Source: Candidatus Omnitrophota bacterium (GTDB taxonomy: Bacteria > Omnitrophota > Gorgyraeia > Gygaellales > Profunditerraquicolaceae). Taken from it: a stretch of 10,374 nucleotides of DNA. Position numbers and translations under genes: made by a program. The stretch's first letter is position 1, and the number at the start of each line of letters is the position of its first letter. The notes under the pieces were generated by a model, which was not told the DNA's origin, ran no database searches, and saw nothing but the letters and a program-made list of their open reading frames with translations. Positions 1-7,178 of this stretch are shown here, piece after piece. The DNA lies in the NCBI GenBank assembly GCA_017995695.1, contig JAGOIJ010000049.1, positions 1-10,374 of the forward strand. Reading direction: 5' to 3'.

Positions 1-483
1 TTTGGCATTCCGTTACAGCATATTTGTCGGGCGCTTAAGATTATCGCTCGCAAGCATCCTGATCTTGGGATTGTCTATCCTGTTCATCCGAATCCTGAGG
101 TTCGTCGAATAGCAAATCAAGAGCTCACCGGGCTAAGAAATATAGCTTTGATTGAGCCGCTTGGGTATATTGATTTCATCAAGCTTATGGAGCGATCTTG
201 TATTGTGTTAACTGATTCTGGAGGAATCCAGGAAGAAGCGCCGTCATTGGGCAAGCCGGTATTGATCCTGCGCGATAAAACTGAACGGCCGGAGGTGGTG
301 CAGGCTGGTTGCGCTAAGCTTATCGGCACAAGCACGCAGTCGATCGTTTCTGCGTGTGAGAGGCTGTTATCAAATAAACAAAGCTATCAGTCGATGAGCC
401 GGAAAAAGAATCCCGTAGGCGACGGCAAAGCTGCTGTGCGCATCAAGCGTTTTGTGGATGTATATATGAGAAAGATTAGTTAA
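1..483 (+). CDS. wecB: UDP-N-acetylglucosamine 2-epimerase (non-hydrolysing), C-terminal part only
   Basis: The reading frame is open from base 1 and ends at TAA 481-483, giving 160 residues. Family members are usually about 370-385 residues, so roughly the last 40% is present and the start lies upstream of the window. The enzyme interconverts UDP-GlcNAc and UDP-ManNAc in the cytoplasm, supplying ManNAc (or ManNAcA after oxidation) for surface glycans. Visible family signatures are the HPNP motif (His codon at 85-87) in the strand VYPVHPNP, the LIEPLGYIDF segment, the hallmark TDSGGIQEEAPSLGKP (starting at base 211) that binds the UDP part, the RDKTERPEVV segment and a C-terminal NPVGDGKAAVRI. 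All are typical of WecB/MnaA. The next gene starts 7 nt after the stop, consistent with one operon. The family call is very secure. The physiological product (ManNAc or onward derivative) is inferred, because no UDP-ManNAc dehydrogenase is in the window. Confidence 0.95.
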   Translation, partial: FGIPLQHICRALKIIARKHPDLGIVYPVHPNPEVRRIANQELTGLRNIALIEPLGYIDFIKLMERSCIVLTDSGGIQEEAPSLGKPVLILRDKTERPEVVQAGCAKLIGTSTQSIVSACERLLSNKQSYQSMSRKKNPVGDGKAAVRIKRFVDVYMRKIS

Positions 484-490
484 AAAGTCC

Positions 491-1633
491 ATGCGCTACG
501 TTTTCAAAAATAAAATTCTTTGTGCTACTTGCGCGATTATTGACGCGATGGGAGAGGTGTGTACTTTTTTGCCTAGGAAGCTTAAGCGTCCGTTGCTTCC
601 TTCAGAAATTAAAACTATCCTTGTGGTGCGTCTTGATCATATCGGCGATGTGTTGTATGCGACCTCTGTCCCTGCGTTGCTTAAGGGTCGTTTTCCGAAT
701 GCGCGCATTGTTTTTCTTGTGGGGAGCTGGGCCAAGGAGATCGTGAGCGGGAATCCTTATATTGATGAGACTCTTGTTTTTGACGCGCCGTGGTTTAATC
801 GAAAAAGCCTGCGGGCATTTTCTATGCGGTCTTTTTTTAATCTTGCAAAGCGACTGAAATCATATCACTTCGATCTCGGTCTAGACTTACGGGGTGATTG
901 CCGACATATCTTTTTGATGACTTTAGGGAAAGTTGCCTTTCGCATTGGGTTTGGTATTACCGGAGGAAGATTCTTGTTGCATCATTGTGTTTCCTATGAT
1001 GCTGCGTTGCGTCCTTCAGAGAGGAATATCCAGTTGTTGAGCGTTCTGGGGATTCAGGCGTTAAAGGCTGAACCGGTGCTATATTCACAGCCAAGTAATG
1101 TCAGTGAAGCAAAAGCCTTTCTTAAAAAGCATCAACTCGACGCCAACGGCATAGCCATCATGCATCCTTGCGCAGGAACAAGCGTGAAGAATTGGCGCGA
1201 TGCCCGTTTTGCCGCGCTGGCTGATAGACTGGCGAAGGAATTTTTATTAAAAGTAATGTTTGTGGGCGCGTCAGAGGACAAAGGGCGCATTGATTCTATT
1301 GTGCAAATGTGTGCAATAAAACCCCTTAATGCCGCCGGTGAATTTTCGCTCAAGACATTAGTTGAAGTACTGAAAGCGGCGCGACTCTTTGTCGGGATTG
1401 ATTCAGGCCCGGGACATCTGGCTTCGTGCGTGGGCATTCCTACGGTGTTGCTCTACAGCGGCACCAATACATCAGATGCTTGGGCTCCTCAAGGGAAACG
1501 CACCGTGGTTGTTGAAAAACAGATTTCCTGTAAAGCGTGCGAGCGCGCAGAATGTCTCGATACTATTTGCATGGATTTGATTTCAGTGAATGATGTAATA
1601 GGGGCAGTCAGGCAAGTATGGCAGAAAGCTTAG
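491..1633 (+). CDS. Glycosyltransferase family 9 protein (ADP-heptose:LPS heptosyltransferase-like)
   Basis: This encodes 380 residues. A two-domain GT-B fold is indicated by the N-terminal ILVVRLDHIGDVLYATSVPAL segment (about 44-64, with the family's conserved Asp at 53) and the C-terminal donor site: HPCAG (about residue 226) followed by KNWR, then VGIDSGPGHLAS (301-312) and GIPTVLLYSGTN. GT9 enzymes transfer heptose from ADP-heptose to LPS core or related glycans on the cytoplasmic face of the inner membrane. The canonical fold is preceded by about 40 extra residues that are partly hydrophobic and basic (Cys 11, 14, 24), perhaps a membrane-association segment. Near the C-terminus, Cys 347, 350, 355 and 360 form C-x2-C-x4-C-x4-C. 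The ATG at 491 has only a weak purine-rich upstream sequence; an ATG at 548 would remove 19 residues and keep the fold. The acceptor and the true sugar donor cannot be read from sequence; other GT9 members use different nucleotide sugars. Confidence 0.9.
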   Translation: MRYVFKNKILCATCAIIDAMGEVCTFLPRKLKRPLLPSEIKTILVVRLDHIGDVLYATSVPALLKGRFPNARIVFLVGSWAKEIVSGNPYIDETLVFDAPWFNRKSLRAFSMRSFFNLAKRLKSYHFDLGLDLRGDCRHIFLMTLGKVAFRIGFGITGGRFLLHHCVSYDAALRPSERNIQLLSVLGIQALKAEPVLYSQPSNVSEAKAFLKKHQLDANGIAIMHPCAGTSVKNWRDARFAALADRLAKEFLLKVMFVGASEDKGRIDSIVQMCAIKPLNAAGEFSLKTLVEVLKAARLFVGIDSGPGHLASCVGIPTVLLYSGTNTSDAWAPQGKRTVVVEKQISCKACERAECLDTICMDLISVNDVIGAVRQVWQKA

Positions 1634-1637
1634 GATT

Positions 1638-2720
1638 ATGATAAACATCGGTTTTGATGCGCGCATGATTACCCATCCGGGAATTGGGCGCTATATGCAG
1701 AATTTATTTACTGTTTGGCGAAATAATATTAATGGCGTAAAGCTAAAGCTGTATGGTAATCCGGATGAGTTAAGGCCGTTTAGCCCTCTTGAAATTTGCG
1801 CATATAATGCTTCCCTTTACTCGTGGCAGGAGCTTGCTTCCAAGACTTTTAATGACCAATCGCTTGACCTTGTGCATATCCCGCATTTTAATGCTCCTTT
1901 AGGTAAGCCTAAGCGCCTCGTGGTAACGATCCATGATCTTATTTACTTAAAATTTCCGCAAAGTTCAAGTTTTCTGCGTCATGTGGCATTTAAGCCGTTG
2001 CTTGCGCATGTGCTTAAGCGCGCAGACCGCATTATTGCGGTTTCAGAGAACACAAAACAGGATATTATAAAGTTTTGCCCGACAGCTTCAGAAAAGATAG
2101 AGGTAATATATGAAGCTGCGGATCCTATGTTTAGGAAAATAGAAGACACTACTTATTTAGAGCAGATGCGCCAAAAACTTAATCTGCCGAAAGAATTTAT
2201 TCTTTTTGTGGGGAGTATCCGTTCGCACAAAAATATTGAACGATTGCTGGAGGCTTACTGTCGTTTGCAAGCGCTGGGTATTAAGCATCGTTTAGTCTTG
2301 GTCGGCAGGCCAAATCCACGGGAATCGTATTTGCTTGAGAAGATTAAAGCAACGGATGCTATGTTTCTTGCGCAAGCAAGCCCGCAAGATTTAGTTGCGC
2401 TCTATAATCTGGCAACGGTATTAGTATTACCTTCAGTGTATGAAGGCTTTGGCTTGCCGGTGCTTGAGGCTATGGCCTGCGGGGTGCCTGTGGCAGTATC
2501 TTCAGTTGCGTCGTTACCGGAGATTGCCTCAAAGGCTGCAGTTTATTTTGATCCATTTGATAGTAAGGATATTCAAGCTGCATTATGCAGGATTTGTAGC
2601 GACGAGGGTTTACGAAAACGTTTAATCCAGGAAGGGTTCGCGCGGAATAGCCAGTTTTCATGGGATAAAGCAGCAGCGCAAACTCTTCGTGTTTACCAAA
2701 GCATATATGAGAGCGCATAA
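1638..2720 (+). CDS. Glycosyltransferase family 4 (GT-B fold)
   Basis: This encodes 360 residues, normal for GT4. The N-terminal acceptor domain opens with INIGFDARMI and GIGRYMQNL (about 15-23), and continues with LVHIPHFNAPL and VVTIHDLIYLKFP (95-107). The C-terminal donor domain has the classic signature: FILFVGSIRSHKNIERLLEA (about 187-206, with Arg195 and Lys198 in the phosphate-binding position), the LVLVGRP strand, and the EGFGLPVLE E-x7-E motif (Glu269 and Glu277) followed by AMACGVPV. Such enzymes transfer a sugar from a nucleotide sugar with retention of configuration, in the cytoplasm or at the inner leaflet. It resembles the mannosyltransferase or rhamnosyltransferase-like GT4 proteins of O-antigen loci, but the sugar cannot be read from the sequence. 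The ATG follows the preceding stop by 4 nt. The AGGA at 1632-1635 is only 2 nt away, so translation probably depends on coupling. Confidence 0.92.
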   Translation: MINIGFDARMITHPGIGRYMQNLFTVWRNNINGVKLKLYGNPDELRPFSPLEICAYNASLYSWQELASKTFNDQSLDLVHIPHFNAPLGKPKRLVVTIHDLIYLKFPQSSSFLRHVAFKPLLAHVLKRADRIIAVSENTKQDIIKFCPTASEKIEVIYEAADPMFRKIEDTTYLEQMRQKLNLPKEFILFVGSIRSHKNIERLLEAYCRLQALGIKHRLVLVGRPNPRESYLLEKIKATDAMFLAQASPQDLVALYNLATVLVLPSVYEGFGLPVLEAMACGVPVAVSSVASLPEIASKAAVYFDPFDSKDIQAALCRICSDEGLRKRLIQEGFARNSQFSWDKAAAQTLRVYQSIYESA

Positions 2721-3501
2721 AGATCAGATAACCGATGCCGCCACCAAAAAGGCCTGGGAAGAAAATTGGGCTGAAGTAGATGTAGCCAAGATCCTTGAGA
2801 TTTTCTCTTATCCGAGGGTTAAGCGTCAGGTAGCGTTATTTAAAGAATTTCTACCTAAGGATAAGCCTATCCTTGAGGGTGGGTGCGGACTTGGCCCCTA
2901 TGTTATCTATTTTAGGAAACACGGTTATAATTTGATTGGCACTGACTATAATCATTCTCCATTACAAAAGATTAATGCTTATGATAAAACTATCCCTGTT
3001 TTTTGTTCTGATGTTACGCGTCTACCCCTTGCGGATAACTCAATGGGAGGCTATCTTTCTTTGGGGGTTATCGAACATTTTACCGAAGGCCCTGAAGCCG
3101 CAATACAAGAGGCTTATCGGGTCTTGGCGTCTCAAGGTAGCTTTATCGTAGTGGTGCCGCAGCGCTCGATTTTGCATTTAGCAAAGTATCCTTTGCAATG
3201 TTTGAAAAGAAGCACGATTGTCTCTCGGCTATGCAAGAAACAACAGCGCCAGTATTATTGGGAGCAGTATTTCAAGGTCAAGGATTTAAGAAAAATTTTT
3301 GAGAAACACGGTTTTATCGTTATCAAGGTGTTACCAATTGACCAGGACCATTCGTTAGTTAGTTTTGCCTCATGCTTCAGGGATAAAAAGTCTTTTGATA
3401 ATGCCAACAAAACAGCTTTGTGGCTGTCGCGTACAATACTAGAACGATTTTTCCCCTGGAGTACCGCATCAGGGGTGGTTTTTTTCTGCAGAAAGGCTTA
3501 A
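2707..3501 (+). CDS. Class I SAM-dependent methyltransferase
   Basis: The product is 264 residues from ATG 2707, or 270 from an in-frame GTG at 2689. Numbering from the GTG, motif I is ILEGGCGLGPYVIYF (61-75), the SAM-ribose acidic residue lies in GTDYN (Asp86), motif II/III is CSDVTRLPLADNSMG (106-120), and SLGVIEHF (124-131) precedes the EAYRVLASQGSFIVVVPQ strand (141-158). This is the usual Methyltransf_11-like Rossmann layout with a C-terminal extension. It probably O-methylates a sugar or the chain terminus of the glycan built by its neighbours; that is inference from context. The gene overlaps the end of the previous GT4 by 14 nt (ATG) or 32 nt (GTG), implying translational coupling. 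ATG is preferred because it is the stronger codon and gives the shorter overlap, but neither candidate has a convincing Shine-Dalgarno sequence. The substrate is unknown; methylation of a non-sugar target remains possible. Confidence 0.88.
   Translation: MRAHKDQITDAATKKAWEENWAEVDVAKILEIFSYPRVKRQVALFKEFLPKDKPILEGGCGLGPYVIYFRKHGYNLIGTDYNHSPLQKINAYDKTIPVFCSDVTRLPLADNSMGGYLSLGVIEHFTEGPEAAIQEAYRVLASQGSFIVVVPQRSILHLAKYPLQCLKRSTIVSRLCKKQQRQYYWEQYFKVKDLRKIFEKHGFIVIKVLPIDQDHSLVSFASCFRDKKSFDNANKTALWLSRTILERFFPWSTASGVVFFCRKA
3491..3496 (+). promoter_or_regulatory. Ribosome binding site for the second GT4 gene
   Basis: GAAAGG lies 5 nt before the ATG at 3502, inside the last codons of the methyltransferase. 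Together with the TAA that directly abuts the ATG, it fixes this start. Confidence 0.6.
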
Positions 3502-4587
3502 ATGAAAGTAGCTTTGGTGCATGATTGGTTAACGGGCATGAGGGGAGGGGAAAAGTGCCTTGAGGTATTTTGCGAGCTCTTTCCCGATGCAACCTTGTTT
3601 ACGTTATTGCATAAAAAGGGCGCCCTTTCTCCTACTATTGAGCATATGAATATCAAAACATCCTTTATCCAGCGTCTTCCTTTGGCTGTGACGAGCTACC
3701 GCAATTACCTGCCTTTGTTTCCGCGGGCTATTGAGTCTTTTGACCTCAGCGGATTTGATTTCGTGTTGAGTTCAAGCCATTGCGTGGCAAAGGGAGTGCG
3801 TGTGCCTCAAGGAGCGGTGCATATATGTTTTTGCCATACTCCCATGAGATATGCATGGCTGTTTTTTCAGGATTATTTTGGCGCGATGAATCCTCTTAAA
3901 AAAGCACTTATCTTTCGCGTTATCAATAGGTTAAAGGCATGGGACCAGCGCACAAATGAAAGTGTTGACTTTTTTATAGCTACATCGGATAATGTGAAAA
4001 AAAGAATCAAAGATTTCTATGGTCGGAATTCGGATATTATAAATCCACCGGTCGATACGGATGTTTTTAGTATAGGCGGCCATGAAGAGGATTATTATCT
4101 TATGGTTTCGGCGTTGGTGCCGTATAAGAGGGTTGATTTGGCTATCCAGGCCTTTAATGATAGCGGAAGAAAGTTGATTATTATCGGCACGGGTAATGTC
4201 CAGCAGACATTGCGCAGGATGGCAAAAGATAATATCACTTTTCTTGGTTGGGTTGATGATGCGGGTATTCGGCAGCATTATCAGCGTTGTCGCGCGCTCA
4301 TCTTTCCCGGTGAGGAGGATTTTGGCATTGTCCCGCTTGAAGCGCAGGCCTGCGGTAAGCCGGTTATCGCATATGGCAGGGGTGGGGCGCTTGAAACCAT
4401 TACCAAGCGCACAGGCGTATTTTTTTATGAACAAACCCCCCAGGCTCTTAATGATGCGCTGAAGCATTTTGAAGCCAATGCGGGTAATTTTAAGCCTGAT
4501 GAGATCCGTAATCATGCGCTGCGTTTTAGCCGGGTTTCTTTTAAAGAAAAGATTAAACAGTATATTATAAGCAAGGTGCCATGTTAA
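3502..4587 (+). CDS. Glycosyltransferase family 4, mannosyltransferase-like (WbaZ-type)
   Basis: This encodes 361 residues starting at the base after the previous stop. The N-terminus MKVALVHDWLTGMRGGEK (1-18) carries the GGEK acceptor-loop motif typical of the subgroup, followed by CFCHTPMRYAW (109-119), another hallmark of WbaZ-like mannosyltransferases. The donor domain shows NPPVDTDVF (181-189), YYLMVSALVPYKRVDLAI (198-215, Lys209/Arg210 in the phosphate site), LIIIGTG, FLGWVDD (247-253), and PGEEDFGIVPLE with E-x7-E at Glu272 and Glu280, then AQACGKPVIAYGRGGALETI. The enzyme should transfer a sugar, often mannose from GDP-mannose in this subgroup, to a lipid-linked acceptor at the cytoplasmic face. 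No TM segment is seen. It overlaps the following phosphotransferase gene by 7 nt. The family and subgroup are secure; mannose as donor is a guess by analogy. Confidence 0.92.
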   Translation: MKVALVHDWLTGMRGGEKCLEVFCELFPDATLFTLLHKKGALSPTIEHMNIKTSFIQRLPLAVTSYRNYLPLFPRAIESFDLSGFDFVLSSSHCVAKGVRVPQGAVHICFCHTPMRYAWLFFQDYFGAMNPLKKALIFRVINRLKAWDQRTNESVDFFIATSDNVKKRIKDFYGRNSDIINPPVDTDVFSIGGHEEDYYLMVSALVPYKRVDLAIQAFNDSGRKLIIIGTGNVQQTLRRMAKDNITFLGWVDDAGIRQHYQRCRALIFPGEEDFGIVPLEAQACGKPVIAYGRGGALETITKRTGVFFYEQTPQALNDALKHFEANAGNFKPDEIRNHALRFSRVSFKEKIKQYIISKVPC

Positions 4588-5975
4588 AAAAATATAGCCA
4601 AACACTACAAGCTGCTTTTTTCTTCCTGGATATGCTTATTATCGGCGTATCCTGGATTGGCGCGTTTTACCTGCGTTTTTATTTTGGCCCTATACCTGTG
4701 GTAAAAGGCATCCCGGCATTTGAAGATTTTTTTGTTTTGTTATATTTTCTTTTACCTATCTATGGGATTCTCTTCCGTTATTTTGGGTTATATGAGCCGA
4801 TGCGTTCTGGCGCGCGCACAGCGGAAATTAAAAAAGTAATTACAGCTTCGTTAGCCTCAACACTCGTTTTTATAACCTTGGTGTATCTATTCCGGGAGTA
4901 TAAATATTCCCGTATTGTTTTTCTTTATTTTTGGCTCTTAAGCACTGTATTCTTGTGCGCGTTCCGGTATATGTTGCGTTCTTTTTTGCGTTGGTTTCGC
5001 ATGCGGGGCCATAATCTGCGCTACGTGCTCATAGCTGGCGATGGAAAACTTGCCCAAGATGTAGCTTTACGATTAATGCACCATGGCGAATACGGATTTA
5101 AAGTTGCGGGTTTTGTCAGTAAGGATGAAGACCAGGTGGGTAACGTAATATCCGGCATCCCTGTGGTAGGCACGTATAAAGATATTAAAAATATCATTGT
5201 TCGTTTGTCTGCCGACCAATTAATTATCGCTTTGCCTTTTGACCAGATGAGATTATTAAAAGTTATCCTTGGTCAGGTTGCAGAAGAGATGGTTGAAATT
5301 AAGATCGTTCCTGATCTGTACCAGTATTTCACCCTGCGTAAAGGTATTGAGAATCTCGAGGGTCTGCCGGTTATTAATATTAGGGAATCGCCTCTGTATG
5401 GATGGAATAAGCTTGCAAAACGCTTGTTTGATATTGCAGTCTCTTTGAGTATCCTGGTGTTTTTATCTCCGATTTTATTTATTTTGGCAGTTGCTATCAA
5501 GCTTTCTTCTCCCGGTCCGATTTTTTATGTGCAGGAACGTATGGGGTTGGATGGCACCATTTTTAACATAATTAAATTTCGTTCAATGTTTATATGGGCA
5601 GAAGAAGGGACCGGGCCGCAGAGGACCCGCAAGAACGATGCGCGCAGGACCAGCATTGGCACGTTTATGCGTAAATTTAATCTCGATGAATTACCGCAGT
5701 TTATTAATGTGCTTAAAGGAGAGATGAGCATTGTGGGGCCGCGACCCGAGCGTGAAGCCTTCATGCAGGAGTTTAAAAAAAGAGTGCCGGAATATATGTT
5801 GCGTCACACCATGAAGGCGGGGATCACGGGTTGGGCGCAGGTGAATGGTTTGCGCGGCGAGACTGATATTGAGGAGCGTACGCAATTCGATCTTTATTAC
5901 ATCGAGCATTGGTCAATGTGGTTTGATCTAAAAATATTCTTTCGCTCGTTTATCGCGGTGAAAAATGCCTATTAA
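4581..5975 (+). CDS. Undecaprenyl-phosphate sugar-1-phosphate transferase (WcaJ/WbaP-type polyprenyl glycosylphosphotransferase)
   Basis: This encodes 464 residues, the normal size for the large polyprenyl glycosylphosphotransferases. The N-terminal half has about four TM helices (about 10-33, 50-70, 88-104, 110-132). It is followed by a Rossmann-like CoA-binding domain (LRYVLIAGDGKLAQDVA, 146-162, through IPVVGTY) and a further hydrophobic hairpin (about 285-308). The C-terminal bacterial sugar transferase domain contains SSPGPIFYVQERMGLDG (309-325), KFRSM (332-336), the catalytic Asp-Glu pair in LDELPQFINVLKGEMS (Asp369, Glu370), SIVGPRPE (383-390), and GITGWAQVNGLRGETD. The enzyme transfers a sugar-1-phosphate (commonly glucose or galactose) from UDP-sugar to undecaprenyl phosphate, initiating repeat-unit assembly at the inner membrane. 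The start overlaps the previous gene by 7 nt, with AAGGTG just upstream at 4573-4578. The sugar specificity cannot be deduced. Placement in the middle of the operon, directly before the polymerase-like gene, fits a Wzy-dependent pathway. Confidence 0.94.
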   Translation: MLKKYSQTLQAAFFFLDMLIIGVSWIGAFYLRFYFGPIPVVKGIPAFEDFFVLLYFLLPIYGILFRYFGLYEPMRSGARTAEIKKVITASLASTLVFITLVYLFREYKYSRIVFLYFWLLSTVFLCAFRYMLRSFLRWFRMRGHNLRYVLIAGDGKLAQDVALRLMHHGEYGFKVAGFVSKDEDQVGNVISGIPVVGTYKDIKNIIVRLSADQLIIALPFDQMRLLKVILGQVAEEMVEIKIVPDLYQYFTLRKGIENLEGLPVINIRESPLYGWNKLAKRLFDIAVSLSILVFLSPILFILAVAIKLSSPGPIFYVQERMGLDGTIFNIIKFRSMFIWAEEGTGPQRTRKNDARRTSIGTFMRKFNLDELPQFINVLKGEMSIVGPRPEREAFMQEFKKRVPEYMLRHTMKAGITGWAQVNGLRGETDIEERTQFDLYYIEHWSMWFDLKIFFRSFIAVKNAY

Positions 5976-7173
5976 GTATATTACGCGTTTTCGTGAGTTT
6001 GTTTTGTATTTGCTGTTGTTTGCCAGTACCTTTTCGAATGCTTTTGTAGAAGTGTGCACGGGTATAACGATATTTTTTTTCTTGGTTAGTAAGGCTTTGA
6101 GAAAAGATGCGCGCATACCCAAGAACCCCGCAACAGTATTTTTAGTGATGTATTGGGGAGTCATAATCCTTTCTATGGTGCGCAGCGGATTTTTTCCTGA
6201 ATGCGTGCAGGGTTTTGGCAAAGTAATGAAATACACCTTTCTTTTCTTGGCAGTGGTTGATCTTTTAGGCGATGATCAAAAGCGACTTATGCGACTGTTT
6301 TGGGTTCTTATCGGCGTTTCGGGTTTTGCCTATATCAATGGCGTTTTCCAGTATATTGTTGGTTTTGATTTTATGCGTCATCACACGTTAGATACACTTG
6401 ATTATTTGAGGCGCATTAACGCAGGGTTTGTGCATGCTAATGATTTTGGAGCTTATAGTATCATGGTGTTGCCGTGGGCGTTTATTTGTTTCAAGAAAAG
6501 CTTATCTATGAAGGTGCGTTTATTACTAGGGGCTGTCTGCGCGCTTGGCTTTTGGTGTCTTTTGCATACTGCTTCGCGTGGCGCAATGCTAGGTTTATTT
6601 ATAGGGGTCATCGTGTTTCTCATATTTTTCCGGCCTAAATTCTTGTTCGCTGTTCCAATATTACTTGCGGTGTTCGCTGTATTATCTCCAGATGGGGTAA
6701 GAAGGATTACCCTTATGTTTAACACCGAGCATAGCACGGGTTGGGAGCGGCTCCAGTTGTGGAAGGGGACATGGGCAATGATATGCCAGCATCCCATACT
6801 TGGTTTTGGTATTAATACCTATTCGCACTATTTTCCCCAATTCAAGCCGATCGAATACCCGGATTTAAAATATGTGCATAATTGCTATCTTCAGATGTGG
6901 TCCGAAATAGGTATTGTGGGATTGTTGGTTTTTTTATTGTTGATTGGCTCGATCATCCTGGCGGTTGTGCGCAAGCTTCGACAGAAGGTGCTGGTTGGTA
7001 ACGTCGAGGGTTTGTTGCTCTTGGGGATTGTAAGCGGCTATATCGCTTTTTTGGTGCATGCAAGTCTTGACACGAATCTGTATTCGTTGCTGCTTCAGAC
7101 CATGTTTTGGGTGGTAAGCGCGTATTTGGTCAGTTTAAACAAAGTGGTTACACAAAGGCTTCCCAAGGAATAA
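5965..7173 (+). CDS. O-antigen polymerase/ligase family membrane protein (Wzy/WaaL-like)
   Basis: This encodes 402 residues with about ten to twelve hydrophobic TM segments spread over the protein and one large external loop in the second half (about 243-312). The hallmark pattern is present: NAGFVHANDFGAYSIMVLPW (152-171), a TASRGAMLGLFIG segment (Arg205), then the loop region beginning GWERLQLWKGTWAMI (259-273) with HPILGFGINTY, and HNCYLQMWSEIGIVGLL (305-321) leading back into the membrane. This is the Wzy_C/O-antigen ligase superfamily layout. Such proteins either polymerise lipid-linked repeat units or ligate a glycan to an acceptor on the periplasmic side; the conserved Arg and His in the external loops are the likely functional residues. 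Polymerase and ligase cannot be separated by sequence alone. The adjacent initiating transferase favours polymerase. The start overlaps the previous stop by 11 nt. Confidence 0.9.
   Translation: MPIKYITRFREFVLYLLLFASTFSNAFVEVCTGITIFFFLVSKALRKDARIPKNPATVFLVMYWGVIILSMVRSGFFPECVQGFGKVMKYTFLFLAVVDLLGDDQKRLMRLFWVLIGVSGFAYINGVFQYIVGFDFMRHHTLDTLDYLRRINAGFVHANDFGAYSIMVLPWAFICFKKSLSMKVRLLLGAVCALGFWCLLHTASRGAMLGLFIGVIVFLIFFRPKFLFAVPILLAVFAVLSPDGVRRITLMFNTEHSTGWERLQLWKGTWAMICQHPILGFGINTYSHYFPQFKPIEYPDLKYVHNCYLQMWSEIGIVGLLVFLLLIGSIILAVVRKLRQKVLVGNVEGLLLLGIVSGYIAFLVHASLDTNLYSLLLQTMFWVVSAYLVSLNKVVTQRLPKE
7165..7170 (+). promoter_or_regulatory. Ribosome binding site deciding the GT-C gene start
   Basis: AAGGAA sits 8 nt before ATG 7179, at the very end of the polymerase gene. 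It supports 7179 over the longer in-frame start at 7107, which would overlap the previous gene by 67 nt and add 24 polar residues before the first TM helix. Confidence 0.7.
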
Positions 7174-7178
7174 GATCT

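Noticed and set aside
2689..2706. GTG start adding six residues to the methyltransferase
   Set aside because: It has no ribosome binding site, is a weaker codon and gives a larger overlap than ATG 2707. It is not excluded, only less likely.
3931..4605. A 224-codon open frame on the minus strand
   Set aside because: It lies entirely opposite the well-supported GT4 gene and the start of the phosphotransferase. Its translation has no recognisable motif and it has no separate operon context, so it is a shadow of the real coding strand.
7107..7178. Longer start for the GT-C-like gene
   Set aside because: It would overlap the polymerase gene by 67 nt and add a polar leader unlike the family. A good AAGGAA site 8 nt before ATG 7179 decides for the shorter form.
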